Below, in pieces: positions 8,208-17,326 of a stretch of 64,000 bases of DNA (position 1 is its first letter; every line of letters begins with the position of its first letter). Location of the stretch: positions 124,001 through 188,000 of the forward strand of contig NZ_JBFAHM010000003.1 in the NCBI RefSeq assembly GCF_040654195.1, in the 5' to 3' direction. Below the pieces are notes generated by a model. The model was given only the letters and a program-made list of their open reading frames with translations, searched no databases and was not told the origin of the DNA. Position numbers and translations under genes: made by a program. This stretch comes from Hamadaea sp013361475 (GTDB lineage Bacteria > Actinomycetota > Actinomycetes > Mycobacteriales > Micromonosporaceae).

Positions 8208-8588
8208 TCAGCCGTTCTCGGCGAGGTCCGCCACGGCGTCGCTGTAGCCGCGGGCGTACTCCCAGCTCACGTAATGATCGGGGTCGGGATCGTACGCCGG
8301 CTCGTGGACGCGTGGCCGGCCGGAGTCGAGCAGATGACGCAGATTGCCGCGCAGCAGGTCCCAGTCGAAGTAGTGCGGTTCCTGGCAGTCCTGGCAGTCG
8401 ATGACGAGCCCGCGAATGCCGCGCGGAGACAGCAGAACCTGGAAGACCTCCAGCTCGCCGAGGTCCTCCATGAGGTCTTCCCGCTCCTCCGGCGACAGCT
8501 CGTCGAACTCGTCGCCGTCCGGGTCGCCGAGGTTGGCGGCCGGGTCGGCCGGATCGCCGTGGAAGGGATCGAGCGGCTCATCGTGCAC
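8208..8588 (-). CDS. DUF5319 family protein
   Basis: 126 aa, cytoplasmic, acidic. Matches the small actinobacterial family found beside guaB (M. tuberculosis Rv3412 type). Signature features are an N-terminal DEPLDPF, an acidic middle, SPRGIRGLVIDC followed by a CxxC pair (CQDC) and HYFDWD, and an ending HYVSWEYARGYSD. The CxxC suggests metal binding, but no function is known. GTG 8588 is preferred because the family begins at VHDEPLDPF; the open frame reaches 8699 with low-complexity, non-conserved sequence. It is divergent from guaB. Confidence 0.85.
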   Translation of the reverse strand: MHDEPLDPFHGDPADPAANLGDPDGDEFDELSPEEREDLMEDLGELEVFQVLLSPRGIRGLVIDCQDCQEPHYFDWDLLRGNLRHLLDSGRPRVHEPAYDPDPDHYVSWEYARGYSDAVADLAENG

Positions 8589-8757
8589 ACCTTCACCGTA
8601 ATGCCAACGGGCGGGTGATGTGGCATCGGCCGGGGTCGAGTCGCCCGCTCGATCTCGCCCGTCTGTCGCCGGTTCGAGCGTTGGATCACCGCGGCCCACC
8701 GGCCTCGCCCGAACCGGCGCTGGCTAGGATGGAGTATCGCTGCTTGAGGGGGTTTAC

Positions 8758-10257
8758 GTGGAGCTGACCGGCGACGGCCCAATCGAGATTCCGCTGGGAT
8801 TGACCTTCGACGACGTGCTGCTCGTGCCGGGCGAATCGGACCTGATTCCGAGCCAGGTCACGACGGTCACACAGATCACGAGAAACATCACCCTCCAGAT
8901 CCCGCTGGTCTCCAGCGCGATGGACACGGTGACCGAGGCCCGGATGGCGATCGCGCTCGCCCGGCAGGGCGGCCTCGGCGTACTGCACCGCAATCTCTCG
9001 GTCGAGGAGCAGGCGGCCCAGGTCGACCTGGTGAAGCGCTCCGAGTCCGGCATGATCACCAACCCCGTCACGTGCTCGCCCGAGGACACCATCCGCGACG
9101 TCGACGCGCTCTGCGGCCGTTACCGGATCTCCGGCGTACCGGTGATCGACGCCACCGGCGTCCTCGTCGGCATCGTGACCAACCGCGACATGCGCTGGGT
9201 CGCCGACAAATCGGCCCGCGTGGCCGACGTCATGACCCCCATGCCGCTGGTCACCGCGCAGGTCGGCGTCTCCAAGGAGGAGGCGCAGCAGCTGTTGCGC
9301 CGCCACAAGGTCGAGAAGCTGCCGCTGGTCGACGACTCCGGCCGGCTGCGCGGCCTCATCACGGTCAAGGACTTCGCCAAGAGCGAGCAGTTCCCGTTGT
9401 CGACCAAGGACTCGGCGGGCCGCCTGCGGGTCGGCGCGGCGGTCGGCGTCGGCGACGACGGCTACAAGCGGGCGAAGGCGCTGATCGAGGCCGGCGTCGA
9501 CGTGATCATGGTGGACACCGCGCACGGGCACAACCGGGCGGTTCCCGAGCTGGTCGTGCGGCTCAAGAAGGAGACCGACGTCGACATCGTCGGCGGCAAC
9601 GTCGCCACGTACGCCGGAGCCAAGGCCCTGGTCGAGGCGGGTGTCGACGCCGTGAAGGTGGGCGTCGGGCCGGGCGCCATCTGCACCACGCGGATCGTCG
9701 CCGGGGTGGGCGTACCGCAGATCACGGCGATCATGGAGGCGGCCCGCGCCGCCCGGCCGGCGGGCGTGCCGGTGATCGGCGACGGCGGCATCCAGTACTC
9801 GGGCGACATCGCCAAGGCGATCGTGGCCGGGGCCAGCACCGTCATGCTCGGCGGTCTGCTGGCCGGCTGCGAGGAGTCGCCGGGCGACCTCGTCTACTCC
9901 AACGGCAAGCAGTTCAAGGCGTACCGGGGCATGGGGTCGCTGGGCGCGATGATGGCCCGGGGACCGGCGGCGCAGTCCTACTCCAAGGACCGCTACTTCC
10001 AGGCCGACGTGACGCAGGCCGACAAGCTCATCCCCGAGGGCATCGAGGGCCAGGTGCCCTACCGAGGCCCGTTGGCGACCGTCGCCCACCAGCTCGTGGG
10101 CGGTCTGCGTCAGGCCATGTTCTACTGTGGCGCGGACAGCGTGGCCGAGCTGCAGAAGCGTGGTCAGCTCGTCCGGATCACCTCGGCGGGGCTCAAGGAG
10201 AGCCACCCGCACGACATCCAGATGACCGTCGAAGCCCCGAACTACCAATCCCGCTGA
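8758..10257 (+). CDS. guaB: IMP dehydrogenase
   Basis: 499 aa. Oxidises IMP to XMP with NAD+, the committed step to GMP. The (beta/alpha)8 barrel is interrupted by two CBS domains (about residues 100-215, after MITNPVTCSPEDT). The catalytic cysteine lies in GPGAICTTR near residue 309, and the mobile-flap RYF and YRG motifs are present. GTG 8758 follows TTGAGGGGG; a TAGGAT box at about 8725 is a plausible -10. guaB3 follows after 10 bp, so the two are cotranscribed. Confidence 0.97.
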   Translation: MELTGDGPIEIPLGLTFDDVLLVPGESDLIPSQVTTVTQITRNITLQIPLVSSAMDTVTEARMAIALARQGGLGVLHRNLSVEEQAAQVDLVKRSESGMITNPVTCSPEDTIRDVDALCGRYRISGVPVIDATGVLVGIVTNRDMRWVADKSARVADVMTPMPLVTAQVGVSKEEAQQLLRRHKVEKLPLVDDSGRLRGLITVKDFAKSEQFPLSTKDSAGRLRVGAAVGVGDDGYKRAKALIEAGVDVIMVDTAHGHNRAVPELVVRLKKETDVDIVGGNVATYAGAKALVEAGVDAVKVGVGPGAICTTRIVAGVGVPQITAIMEAARAARPAGVPVIGDGGIQYSGDIAKAIVAGASTVMLGGLLAGCEESPGDLVYSNGKQFKAYRGMGSLGAMMARGPAAQSYSKDRYFQADVTQADKLIPEGIEGQVPYRGPLATVAHQLVGGLRQAMFYCGADSVAELQKRGQLVRITSAGLKESHPHDIQMTVEAPNYQSR

Positions 10258-10267
10258 AGGGCCGCCA

Positions 10268-11389
10268 ATGCGTGACACCGTCGAGATCGGACTGGGCAAG
10301 GCCGCGCAGCGCGGTTATCACCTCGACGACGTGGCCATCGTGCCGAGCCGCCGGACCCGGGACGTCGACGACGTCTCCACCGCCTGGCAGCTCGACGCGT
10401 ACCGCTTCGAGATCCCGTGCGCGGCGCATCCCAGCGACGCGACGATGTCGCCCGACCGGGTGATCGAGCTGGGCCGCCTCGGCGGCCTCGGCATCCTCAA
10501 CGTCGAGGGGCTGTGGACCCGCTACGAGGACCCCTCGAAGCTGCTCGCCGACCTGCGTACGGTGGTGGAGGCCGACGAGCCGATCACCCCGCGGCTGCAG
10601 GAGATCTACGCCGAGCCGATCAAGCCGGAGCTGATCACCGAACGCGTACGCGTGATGCGGGAGGCCGGGATCACCGTGGCGGTCCGGGTGTCGCCGCAGC
10701 ACACCCTGGCGCTGGCCCCGGTCATCCTGGACGCCGGCGTCGACCTGCTGGTCATCCAGGGCACGATCGTCTCGGCCGAGCACGTCTCCACTGTGGATGA
10801 ACCGCTGAACCTCAAGGAGTTCATCGCCGACCTCGATCTGCCCGTGATCGTCGGCGGCTGCACGAACTACCAGACCGCGCTGCACCTGATGCGTACCGGG
10901 GCGGCCGGGGTGATCGTGGGCGTCGGCGCCGACGACGACTCGACCAGCGACACCGTTCTCGGCATCCGGGTCCCGATGGCGACGGCGATCGCCGACGCGG
11001 CGGCGGCCCGGCGCGACTACCTCGACGAGACCGGCGGGCGCTACGTCCACCTCATCGCCGACGGTGACGTTCACACCTCCGGCGACATCGCGCGGGCGCT
11101 CGCCTGCGGGGCGGACTCGGTGATGCTCGGCGCGCCGCTGGCTCTCGCCGAAGGGGCGCCGGCCGGCGGACTGTGGTGGCACTCGTCCGCGAGCCACCCG
11201 AAGCTGCCGCGGGGCGCCGTCGGCTCCTACGCCGAGCCGATGGGCAGCTTGGACCAGGTGCTCTACGGCCCGTCCGACGATCCCTACGGCCGCATGAACC
11301 TGTTCGGCGGGCTCAAGCGAGCCATGGCCAAGTGCGGCTACCGCGACGTCAAGGAGTTCCAGAAGGTCGGCCTGATGCTCGACCGCTGA
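10268..11389 (+). CDS. guaB3: GuaB3-family IMP dehydrogenase-related protein
   Basis: 373 aa, an IMPDH-like barrel without CBS domains. The region equivalent to the catalytic loop reads GVGADDDSTSDTVLGI, so the IMPDH cysteine is replaced (Ser in the aligned position). The DGDVHTSGDIARALACGAD phosphate-binding segment and the C-terminal GGLKRAMAKCGY are conserved. This matches actinobacterial GuaB3, always next to guaB; its activity is debated, so a catalytic or a regulatory role in guanylate synthesis both remain possible. Ten bases separate it from guaB; GAAGGG (10256-10261) precedes the ATG. Confidence 0.92.
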   Translation: MRDTVEIGLGKAAQRGYHLDDVAIVPSRRTRDVDDVSTAWQLDAYRFEIPCAAHPSDATMSPDRVIELGRLGGLGILNVEGLWTRYEDPSKLLADLRTVVEADEPITPRLQEIYAEPIKPELITERVRVMREAGITVAVRVSPQHTLALAPVILDAGVDLLVIQGTIVSAEHVSTVDEPLNLKEFIADLDLPVIVGGCTNYQTALHLMRTGAAGVIVGVGADDDSTSDTVLGIRVPMATAIADAAAARRDYLDETGGRYVHLIADGDVHTSGDIARALACGADSVMLGAPLALAEGAPAGGLWWHSSASHPKLPRGAVGSYAEPMGSLDQVLYGPSDDPYGRMNLFGGLKRAMAKCGYRDVKEFQKVGLMLDR

Positions 11390-11404
11390 GATAGCTTTGC
11401 TCCC

Positions 11405-12847
11405 ATGCGGCGCAAGCTTCTCACTGGTTCGATCACGGGCCTGCTGGCAATCGCCTTGGCCGGCTGCCAGGCGGTCGGGAAGGATCCGATCACTCTGCCG
11501 TCGATGCCGACTCCGGTCGCCCCGGAGTCGGTGACGCAGGGTGTCGGCTCGGCCGGAATCGGCGACCCCTACTTCCCGACCTACGGCAACGGCGGCTACG
11601 ACGTCGAGACCTACGATCTCGCGATCAAGCTCGCCGCCGACGGCGGCATCGAGGGCGTCGCCACGGTGACGGCCAAGGCGACGGCCGCGCTGCAGCAGTT
11701 CAACCTCGACCTGCGCGGGCTCACCGTGTCCAGCGTCCAGGTCGGCCCGGACGCCGCGACCTTCCGCCGGGACGGCGACGAGCTGGTCGTCCAGCCCAAG
11801 GTCGCGCTCGCGGCGGGAGCCGGCTTCACGACGACCGTCCGGTACGCCGGAAAGCCGAGCGAGATCTCGTCGCTCACGTTGGGGCAGACCGGCTTCCGCC
11901 GGATCAACGGCGTCGAGTACATGGCGGGCGAGCCCGAGTCGGCGAGCACCTGGTTCCCGGTCAACGACCACCCGTCGGACAAGGCGAAATACACGTTGAG
12001 CTTCACCGTGCCCGACGGTGAGGAGGTCATCAGCAACGGCACGCTCGCCAAGAAGGAGTCGTCCGGCGGCTGGACCACCTGGCGCTGGACGGTCGGCTCG
12101 CCGATGGCGTCGTACCTGACGACGTTCGCCGTCGGCGATCTCAAGACGGTGGAGACCACGCACAACGGCAAGCCGGTCCGCATCGCGATCGCCACCTCGA
12201 TCACCGATCCCCAGGTCGCCGCAGCCGTGGGGAAGACGACGGCGATCTGCGACTACTTCGAGCAGTACTTCGGGGCGTACCCGTTCGAGGCGTACGGCGC
12301 GATCGTGGTCGACGATCCGGAGCTGGGCTTCTCCCTGGAGACGCAGACCCGGCCGATCTACCCGGCGTCCATGGTGGACAACGGCGACCAGGGCGGAGTC
12401 GTCGCGCACGAGCTGGCCCACCAGTGGTTCGGCGACAGCGTCTCGGTGAAGCAGTGGGCCGACATCTGGCTCAACGAGGGCTTCGCGACGTACGCCCAGT
12501 GGATGTGGCAGGAGCACAGTGGCGGCCCGTCGATCTCCGATCAGTTCGAGCGTCAGTACCGCAACGAGCTGAGCCCGATCTGGCGTACGCCGCCGGCCGA
12601 GCCGGGCGCCACCAAGGTCTTCAGCAGCTCGGTCTATCAGCGGGGCGGGATGGCGTTGCACGCGCTGCGGCTGAAGGTCGGCGACGAGAAGTTCTTCTCG
12701 ATCCTCAAGACCTGGGCGGCCGAGAAGCGCGACGGCAACGGGACGACGTCGGAGTTCCTGGCGGTCGCCGAGCGGATCAGCGGGCAGTCGCTGCAGGCGC
12801 TCTTCCAGGACTGGCTCTACGACGCCGACCGGCCGGCCCACCCCTAG
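11405..12847 (+). CDS. M1-family metallopeptidase lipoprotein
   Basis: 480 aa. The N-terminus is a lipoprotein signal peptide with lipobox LAGC. An N-terminal beta domain precedes the thermolysin-like zinc site HELAH (335-339) with WLNEGFATY supplying the third ligand 18 residues later. The substrate-binding GAMEN-like motif is present as LGFSLETQTRP. It should be an aminopeptidase anchored outside the membrane; it lacks the long C-terminal domain of PepN, so it is the short M1 type. TAGCTT (11392-11397) lies 7 nt before ATG 11405, suggesting a leaderless transcript of its own inside the gua region. Confidence 0.9.
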   Translation: MRRKLLTGSITGLLAIALAGCQAVGKDPITLPSMPTPVAPESVTQGVGSAGIGDPYFPTYGNGGYDVETYDLAIKLAADGGIEGVATVTAKATAALQQFNLDLRGLTVSSVQVGPDAATFRRDGDELVVQPKVALAAGAGFTTTVRYAGKPSEISSLTLGQTGFRRINGVEYMAGEPESASTWFPVNDHPSDKAKYTLSFTVPDGEEVISNGTLAKKESSGGWTTWRWTVGSPMASYLTTFAVGDLKTVETTHNGKPVRIAIATSITDPQVAAAVGKTTAICDYFEQYFGAYPFEAYGAIVVDDPELGFSLETQTRPIYPASMVDNGDQGGVVAHELAHQWFGDSVSVKQWADIWLNEGFATYAQWMWQEHSGGPSISDQFERQYRNELSPIWRTPPAEPGATKVFSSSVYQRGGMALHALRLKVGDEKFFSILKTWAAEKRDGNGTTSEFLAVAERISGQSLQALFQDWLYDADRPAHP

Positions 12848-12856
12848 CGCAGCACG

Positions 12857-12870
12857 TTACTGCGCGGTAA
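12857..12870. promoter_or_regulatory. Candidate operator TTAC-N6-GTAA
   Basis: TTACTGCGCGGTAA is an inverted repeat with one mismatched pair, ending inside the AT-rich TAATAAT box (12868-12874) that would be the -10 of the GMC oxidoreductase gene (ATG 12881). A repressor bound here would block the promoter. Confidence 0.4.
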
Positions 12871-12880
12871 TAATTCGCTG

Positions 12881-14584
12881 ATGAGGTTCGACGTCGTCGT
12901 CATCGGCTCCGGGTTCGGCGGGAGCGTGGCCGCGCTGCGCCTGGCCGAGAAGGGCTACTCGGTCGCGGTGCTGGAGGCGGGCCGCCGCTTCGCCGACGCG
13001 GACTTCGCCAAGACCAGTTGGCGACTCCGTCGCTATCTCTGGGCGCCCGCGCTCGGCTGTTACGGCATCCAGCGGATCACTTTGCTGCGCCCGGCCAAGG
13101 GGCAAAAGAGCGCCGGGGTGATGGTGCTCTCCGGGGCCGGCGTCGGCGGCGGCAGCCTCGTGTACGCCAACACGCTGTACCGCCCGCTGCCCGACTTCTA
13201 CGCCGACCCGCAGTGGCGGGGCATCACGGACTGGGCCGACGAGCTGGAGCCGCACTACGACCAGGCCGAACGGATGCTGGGCGTGGTGACCTACGACCGG
13301 ATGACCCCGCCGGACGAGGCGATGAAGAAGGTCGCGGAGCGGATGGGGGTCGGCCGGTCGTTCCGGCTGACGCCGGTCGGCGTGCACCTGGGCCGGCCGG
13401 GGGAGAAGGTGGCCGACCCCTACTTCGGCGGCGTAGGGCCGGACCGGAGCGGGTGTCTGCACTGTGGACAGTGCATGACCGGGTGCCGGCACGGTGCCAA
13501 GAACACCTTGATGAAGAATTACCTCTACCTCGCCGAGCAGCTCGGGGCGCAGGTGTACGCGTACACGACGGCGACTCGGGTGACCCCGAAGCCCGGCGGC
13601 GGCTACCGGATCGAGGTGGCCCGGACGAACGCCCGGTTCCGCAAGCGCGCCCGCGCGATCGGCGGTGGCGTGCTCGAGGCCGATCAGGTCGTCTTCGCGG
13701 CCGGCGCGCTCGGCACCCAACGGCTCCTGCACGCCGCCCGCCACTCCGGCGACCTGCCGGGATTGTCCCCGCGTATCGGCGAACTGACGCGGACCAACTC
13801 GGAGGCGCTGCTCGGCGCGGCGATGCCGCTGGGCGACTTCAAACGCGGCGGCGTCGACTACAGCGAGGGCGTGGCCATCACCAGCTCGTTCCACCCCGAC
13901 TCGCGTACGCACATCGAACCGGTCCGCTACGGCAAGGGTTCCAACGCGATGGGGCTGCTCCAGAGTCTCCTGGTCGACGGTGGTCCCCGGCGGCCGCTGC
14001 GCTGGCTGGGGACGATGCTGCGCCAGCCGCTGACGACCGCGCAGATGATCCTCGTACGCCGCTGGTCGGAGCGCACGATCATCGCGCTCGTCATGCAGTC
14101 TCTCGACAACTCGCTCGCGACGGTGTGGCAGCGGCGGTCGCTGCGTGCTCGCCACGGCCACGGGGAACCGAACCCGACCTGGATCCCGGCCGGGAATCAG
14201 GCGGTACGCCTCCTCGCCGAGGAGATCGGCGGGATTCCGGGTGGCTCGGTGCCGGAGGCGTTCAACGTCCCGATGACGGCACACATCCTGGGCGGGGCGG
14301 CGATCGGGGCCAGCCCGGACGACGGCGTCGTGGACGCGTACCACCGGATCTTCGGCCACGACGGCCTGCACGTCGTCGACGGTGCCGCAGTCACCGCGAA
14401 CCTGGGGGTGAACCCCTCGCTGACGATCACCGCGCAGGCCGAGCGGGCCTTCTCGTTCTGGCCGAACAAGGGCGAGGCCGATCCGCGGCCGCCGCTGGGC
14501 GCGGCCTACGCCCGGATCGAGCCCGTCGTCCCCGTTCACCCGGCCGTCCCAGCCGGCGCCCCGGCGGCGTTGCGCGCAGTGTGA
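12881..14584 (+). CDS. choD: GMC-family oxidoreductase, cholesterol-oxidase-like
   Basis: 567 aa. FAD-dependent: the Rossmann motif GSGFGGSVAALRLAEKGY is at residues 9-26, with VLEAGRRF as the second strand. It contains a cysteine-rich segment CLHCGQCMTGCRHGAKNT and the C-terminal FAD motif (HVVDGAAVTANLGVNPSLTITA). This architecture is that of ChoD-type proteins, and M. tuberculosis choD also lies between guaB3 and guaA. Steroid oxidation is not proven for this group, so a sterol or other alcohol substrate is possible. No signal peptide. Probably leaderless, from TAATAAT 7 nt before ATG. Confidence 0.82.
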   Translation: MRFDVVVIGSGFGGSVAALRLAEKGYSVAVLEAGRRFADADFAKTSWRLRRYLWAPALGCYGIQRITLLRPAKGQKSAGVMVLSGAGVGGGSLVYANTLYRPLPDFYADPQWRGITDWADELEPHYDQAERMLGVVTYDRMTPPDEAMKKVAERMGVGRSFRLTPVGVHLGRPGEKVADPYFGGVGPDRSGCLHCGQCMTGCRHGAKNTLMKNYLYLAEQLGAQVYAYTTATRVTPKPGGGYRIEVARTNARFRKRARAIGGGVLEADQVVFAAGALGTQRLLHAARHSGDLPGLSPRIGELTRTNSEALLGAAMPLGDFKRGGVDYSEGVAITSSFHPDSRTHIEPVRYGKGSNAMGLLQSLLVDGGPRRPLRWLGTMLRQPLTTAQMILVRRWSERTIIALVMQSLDNSLATVWQRRSLRARHGHGEPNPTWIPAGNQAVRLLAEEIGGIPGGSVPEAFNVPMTAHILGGAAIGASPDDGVVDAYHRIFGHDGLHVVDGAAVTANLGVNPSLTITAQAERAFSFWPNKGEADPRPPLGAAYARIEPVVPVHPAVPAGAPAALRAV

Positions 14585-14646
14585 CGTCGGCGTCCCGACA
14601 GCCGCCGCTGAGCAGGGGCGACCGGCCCGCACGATAGGGTTGTCGC

Positions 14647-16197
14647 ATGACGACGCCGCGCCCGGTCCTCGTGGTGGACTTCGGAGCCCAGTACGCCCAG
14701 CTCATTGCCCGCCGAGTCCGCGAGGCGAAGGTCTACTCCGAGATCGTCCCGCATTCGATGCCGATCGCCGAGATGCTGGCCAAGGACCCGGCCGCGATCA
14801 TCCTGTCCGGCGGGCCGTCGAGCGTCTACGAGCCGGGCGCGCCGCAGATCGACGCGAAGCTCTTCGACGCGGGTGTGCCGGTTTTCGGCATCTGCTACGG
14901 CTTCCAGGCGATGGCACAGGCCCTCGGCGGCACGGTGGCGCACACCGGCCGCCGGGAGTTCGGCGGTACGCCGCTCCGCCTCGCGGGCGAGAGCGCGTTG
15001 ATGGTCGGTCTGCCGGCCGAGCAGAACGTCTGGATGAGCCACGGCGACTCCGTTTCCGAGGCGCCCCAGGGCTTCACCGTGACCGCCACCTCGGCGGGCG
15101 CGCCGGTGGCCGCGTTCGAGCACGTCGCCCAGGGCTTTGCCGGAGTGCAGTTCCACCCCGAGGTCGGGCACACGCCGCACGGCCAGAAGATGCTGGAGCG
15201 GTTCCTCTACGACATCGCCAAGATCGAGCCCACCTGGACCATGGGCAACATCATCGACGACCAGGTCGCGGCTATCCAGGCACAGGTCGGCTCGGCCGAG
15301 GTGATCTGCGGGCTGTCCGGCGGCGTCGACTCGGCGGTGGCCGCCGCGCTCGTCCACAAGGCCGTCGGCGACCAGCTCACCTGCGTCTTCGTCGACCACG
15401 GGCTGCTCCGCGCGGGTGAGGCCGAGCAGGTCGAGCGGGACTACGTCGCCGCGACCGGCATCAAGCTGAAGGTTGTCGACGCCTCGGAGCGCTTCCTGAC
15501 CGCGCTGGCCGGGGTCACCGATCCCGAGGAGAAGCGCAAGATCATCGGTCGGGAGTTCATCCGGGTCTTCGAGGCCGCCGCCCGCGAGATCGCCTCTGCC
15601 GGCGACGTCCAGTTCCTGGTGCAGGGCACGCTCTACCCGGACGTCGTGGAGTCCGGCGGCGGCACCGGCACCGCCAACATCAAGTCGCACCACAACGTCG
15701 GCGGCCTCCCCGACGACCTCCAGTTCAAGCTCGTCGAACCGCTGCGGACGCTGTTCAAGGACGAGGTCCGCGCGCTGGGCGCCACCCTCGGCCTGCCCGA
15801 GGAGATGGTCTGGCGGCACCCGTTCCCCGGGCCGGGCCTGGCCATCCGCATCATCGGCGCGGTCGACCGCGAGCGCCTCGACATCCTGCGCGCCGCCGAC
15901 AAGATCGGTCGCGAGGAACTGACCGCCGCCGGGCTCGACCGGGACGTCTGGCAGTTCCCGGTCGTGCTCCTGGCGGACGTGCGGTCGGTGGGCGTACAGG
16001 GAGACGGGCGCACCTACGGCCACCCGGTGGTGCTCCGGCCGGTGTCCAGTGAGGACGCCATGACGGCGGACTGGTCACGGCTCCCGTACGACGTGATCGC
16101 CAAGATCTCGACCCGCATCACGAACGAGGTCCGAGAGGTGAACCGAGTAGTCCTCGACGTGACCAGCAAGCCCCCAGGCACCATCGAATGGGAGTGA
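14647..16197 (+). CDS. guaA: GMP synthase (glutamine-hydrolysing)
   Basis: 516 aa. Converts XMP to GMP with ATP and glutamine. Class I glutamine amidotransferase domain first, with nucleophile C83 in FGICYGFQ and the HPE triad motif at about 177. Then comes the ATP pyrophosphatase domain with the P-loop GLSGGVDSAVAAAL, and the C-terminal dimerisation domain ending NRVVLDVTSKPPGTIEWE. Length is standard. TAGGGT (14635-14640) ends 6 nt before ATG 14647 with no ribosome site, so the mRNA is likely leaderless. It completes the GMP branch begun by guaB. Confidence 0.98.
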   Translation: MTTPRPVLVVDFGAQYAQLIARRVREAKVYSEIVPHSMPIAEMLAKDPAAIILSGGPSSVYEPGAPQIDAKLFDAGVPVFGICYGFQAMAQALGGTVAHTGRREFGGTPLRLAGESALMVGLPAEQNVWMSHGDSVSEAPQGFTVTATSAGAPVAAFEHVAQGFAGVQFHPEVGHTPHGQKMLERFLYDIAKIEPTWTMGNIIDDQVAAIQAQVGSAEVICGLSGGVDSAVAAALVHKAVGDQLTCVFVDHGLLRAGEAEQVERDYVAATGIKLKVVDASERFLTALAGVTDPEEKRKIIGREFIRVFEAAAREIASAGDVQFLVQGTLYPDVVESGGGTGTANIKSHHNVGGLPDDLQFKLVEPLRTLFKDEVRALGATLGLPEEMVWRHPFPGPGLAIRIIGAVDRERLDILRAADKIGREELTAAGLDRDVWQFPVVLLADVRSVGVQGDGRTYGHPVVLRPVSSEDAMTADWSRLPYDVIAKISTRITNEVREVNRVVLDVTSKPPGTIEWE

Positions 16198-16212
16198 TCT
16201 TTTAAGGGATTT

Positions 16213-16239
16213 GGTCGGATGCCCGTGGGGGTTCCGACC
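16213..16239. terminator. Weak hairpin between guaA and Nudix gene
   Basis: GGTCGG (16213-16218) pairs with CCGACC (16234-16239) over a 15-nt loop between convergent genes. Short stem; could end transcription from either side. Confidence 0.4.
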
Positions 16240-16254
16240 GTCCCTCCCGCCGGC

Positions 16255-16290
16255 GAGGCGCTTGCGGCGAGCCGCCAGGAGTGCAGTCAG
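16255..16290. repeat. 36-bp dispersed repeat, intergenic copy
   Basis: 33 of 36 bases match 18847-18882, including the identical end CCAGGAGTGCAGTCAG. This copy lies between convergent guaA and a Nudix gene; the other lies inside the pssA reading frame. Confidence 0.85.
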
Positions 16291-16316
16291 CCGCCGTCAC
16301 GTCCGTGGACCAGCGG

Positions 16317-17312
16317 CTAGAGCTCCGCGGCCTTGAGCGCGTCCGCGGTGACCTCGGTCATCTCCTCGGGTCCCAGGGACATGACCTTGTCGCGGTCCAG
16401 CCAGTAGGCGCCGGAGGTGGAGCCGCCTTTGTCGTGGACGGTCGGGGTGGTGGCCTCGTCGACCATGACGCGGTAGAAGGCCCGGACGCCGTGCCAGTCG
16501 ATCGGGAAGCCCTCCGGGCCGAGAGAGGCGGGGTCGCGGTGGCTCGCGACGCCCAAGAGACCGCCGAGCCGTCCGTCCTGCCCCGTCTCCTCCAGGAGTT
16601 CCCGGATCAACGCGTGCGCGGGCTGCTCGCCGAAGTCGGTGCCGCCGCCGGGCAGGTGCCAGCGCCCCTCGCCGGGGTAGCCGGGCGAGACCCGGGTCAG
16701 CAGCACCCGGTCGCGCTGGTCGGTGGCGACGGCGTACGCCGCGAAGCGCTGCGTCCGATGCAGTCCGTCGTGCCCCTCCTCGATGTGGAAACTCGGGAAG
16801 TCGGGGACCTCGTCCGGCCGCAGATCGACCTCGCCGGCGGGCAGGCCGAGGGCGTTGGCCGTGAACGGGCGCAGCAACAGGCGGCCCGCCTCCGCCAGGG
16901 AGACCCAGCGCACCAGATCGGTGGACTGGTCGCGGCGCTCGCGCAGGGCGCCGCCGCGAACTCGACCCGAATAGATGAGCCGATCCGTGTGCAGCGTGAC
17001 GCCGCGATGGGGCAGTGCCCGGAGGTCGGCGAGGACGTCGCGGAGGCCGGTCAGGGAGATCGAGAGGCCCGTCTCGGCCGCCGTCTCGCGGATCGCCGTG
17101 TCGTTGGGGTGCTCACCGTGGTCGACGGCGCCACCGGGGAGGGACCAGACGCCGGGCGTACCCGACCGGTCGGAGTTGCGGACCAGGAGGATCTCCTGCC
17201 GTCCGGGCTGCGCCGCGTCCTCGCGGCTCACCACGGCGTACGCGGCGATCCGGCGTACCGGGGCAAGCCGGTCGCCGGCCCCGTCAAGGGAGAGCTCGAC
17301 GTCGGTAGTCAC
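16317..17312 (-). CDS. Tandem-domain Nudix hydrolase (paralogue A)
   Basis: 331 aa with two complete Nudix domains. Nudix boxes are GGAVDHGEHPNDTAIRETAAETG in the first half (about 60-85, written here only to its core GGAVDHGEHPND) and GGGTDFGEQPAHALIRELLEETG in the second (core GGGTDFGEQP, near 230). Both retain the REx2EE metal-binding glutamates or close variants. The family cleaves nucleoside diphosphates linked to other groups; the substrate here is unknown. A close paralogue with the same double architecture is divergently transcribed 151 bp away. Start GTG 17312; the palindrome GAGAATCATTCTC overlaps its ribosome-site region. Confidence 0.85.
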   Translation of the reverse strand: MTTDVELSLDGAGDRLAPVRRIAAYAVVSREDAAQPGRQEILLVRNSDRSGTPGVWSLPGGAVDHGEHPNDTAIRETAAETGLSISLTGLRDVLADLRALPHRGVTLHTDRLIYSGRVRGGALRERRDQSTDLVRWVSLAEAGRLLLRPFTANALGLPAGEVDLRPDEVPDFPSFHIEEGHDGLHRTQRFAAYAVATDQRDRVLLTRVSPGYPGEGRWHLPGGGTDFGEQPAHALIRELLEETGQDGRLGGLLGVASHRDPASLGPEGFPIDWHGVRAFYRVMVDEATTPTVHDKGGSTSGAYWLDRDKVMSLGPEEMTEVTADALKAAEL

Positions 17313-17313
17313 A

Positions 17314-17326
17314 GAGAATCATTCTC
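17314..17326. promoter_or_regulatory. Palindrome abutting Nudix A start codon
   Basis: GAGAATCATTCTC, perfect 6-bp arms, 1 bp from the GTG start at 17312. A regulator bound here would mask the ribosome site or a leaderless start. It resembles a short metalloregulator half-box but is too short to assign. Confidence 0.3.

Noticed and set aside
10193..12841. 882-codon antisense frame over guaB3 and the M1 peptidase gene
   Set aside because: Shadow of conserved plus-strand genes, with no homology or ribosome site.
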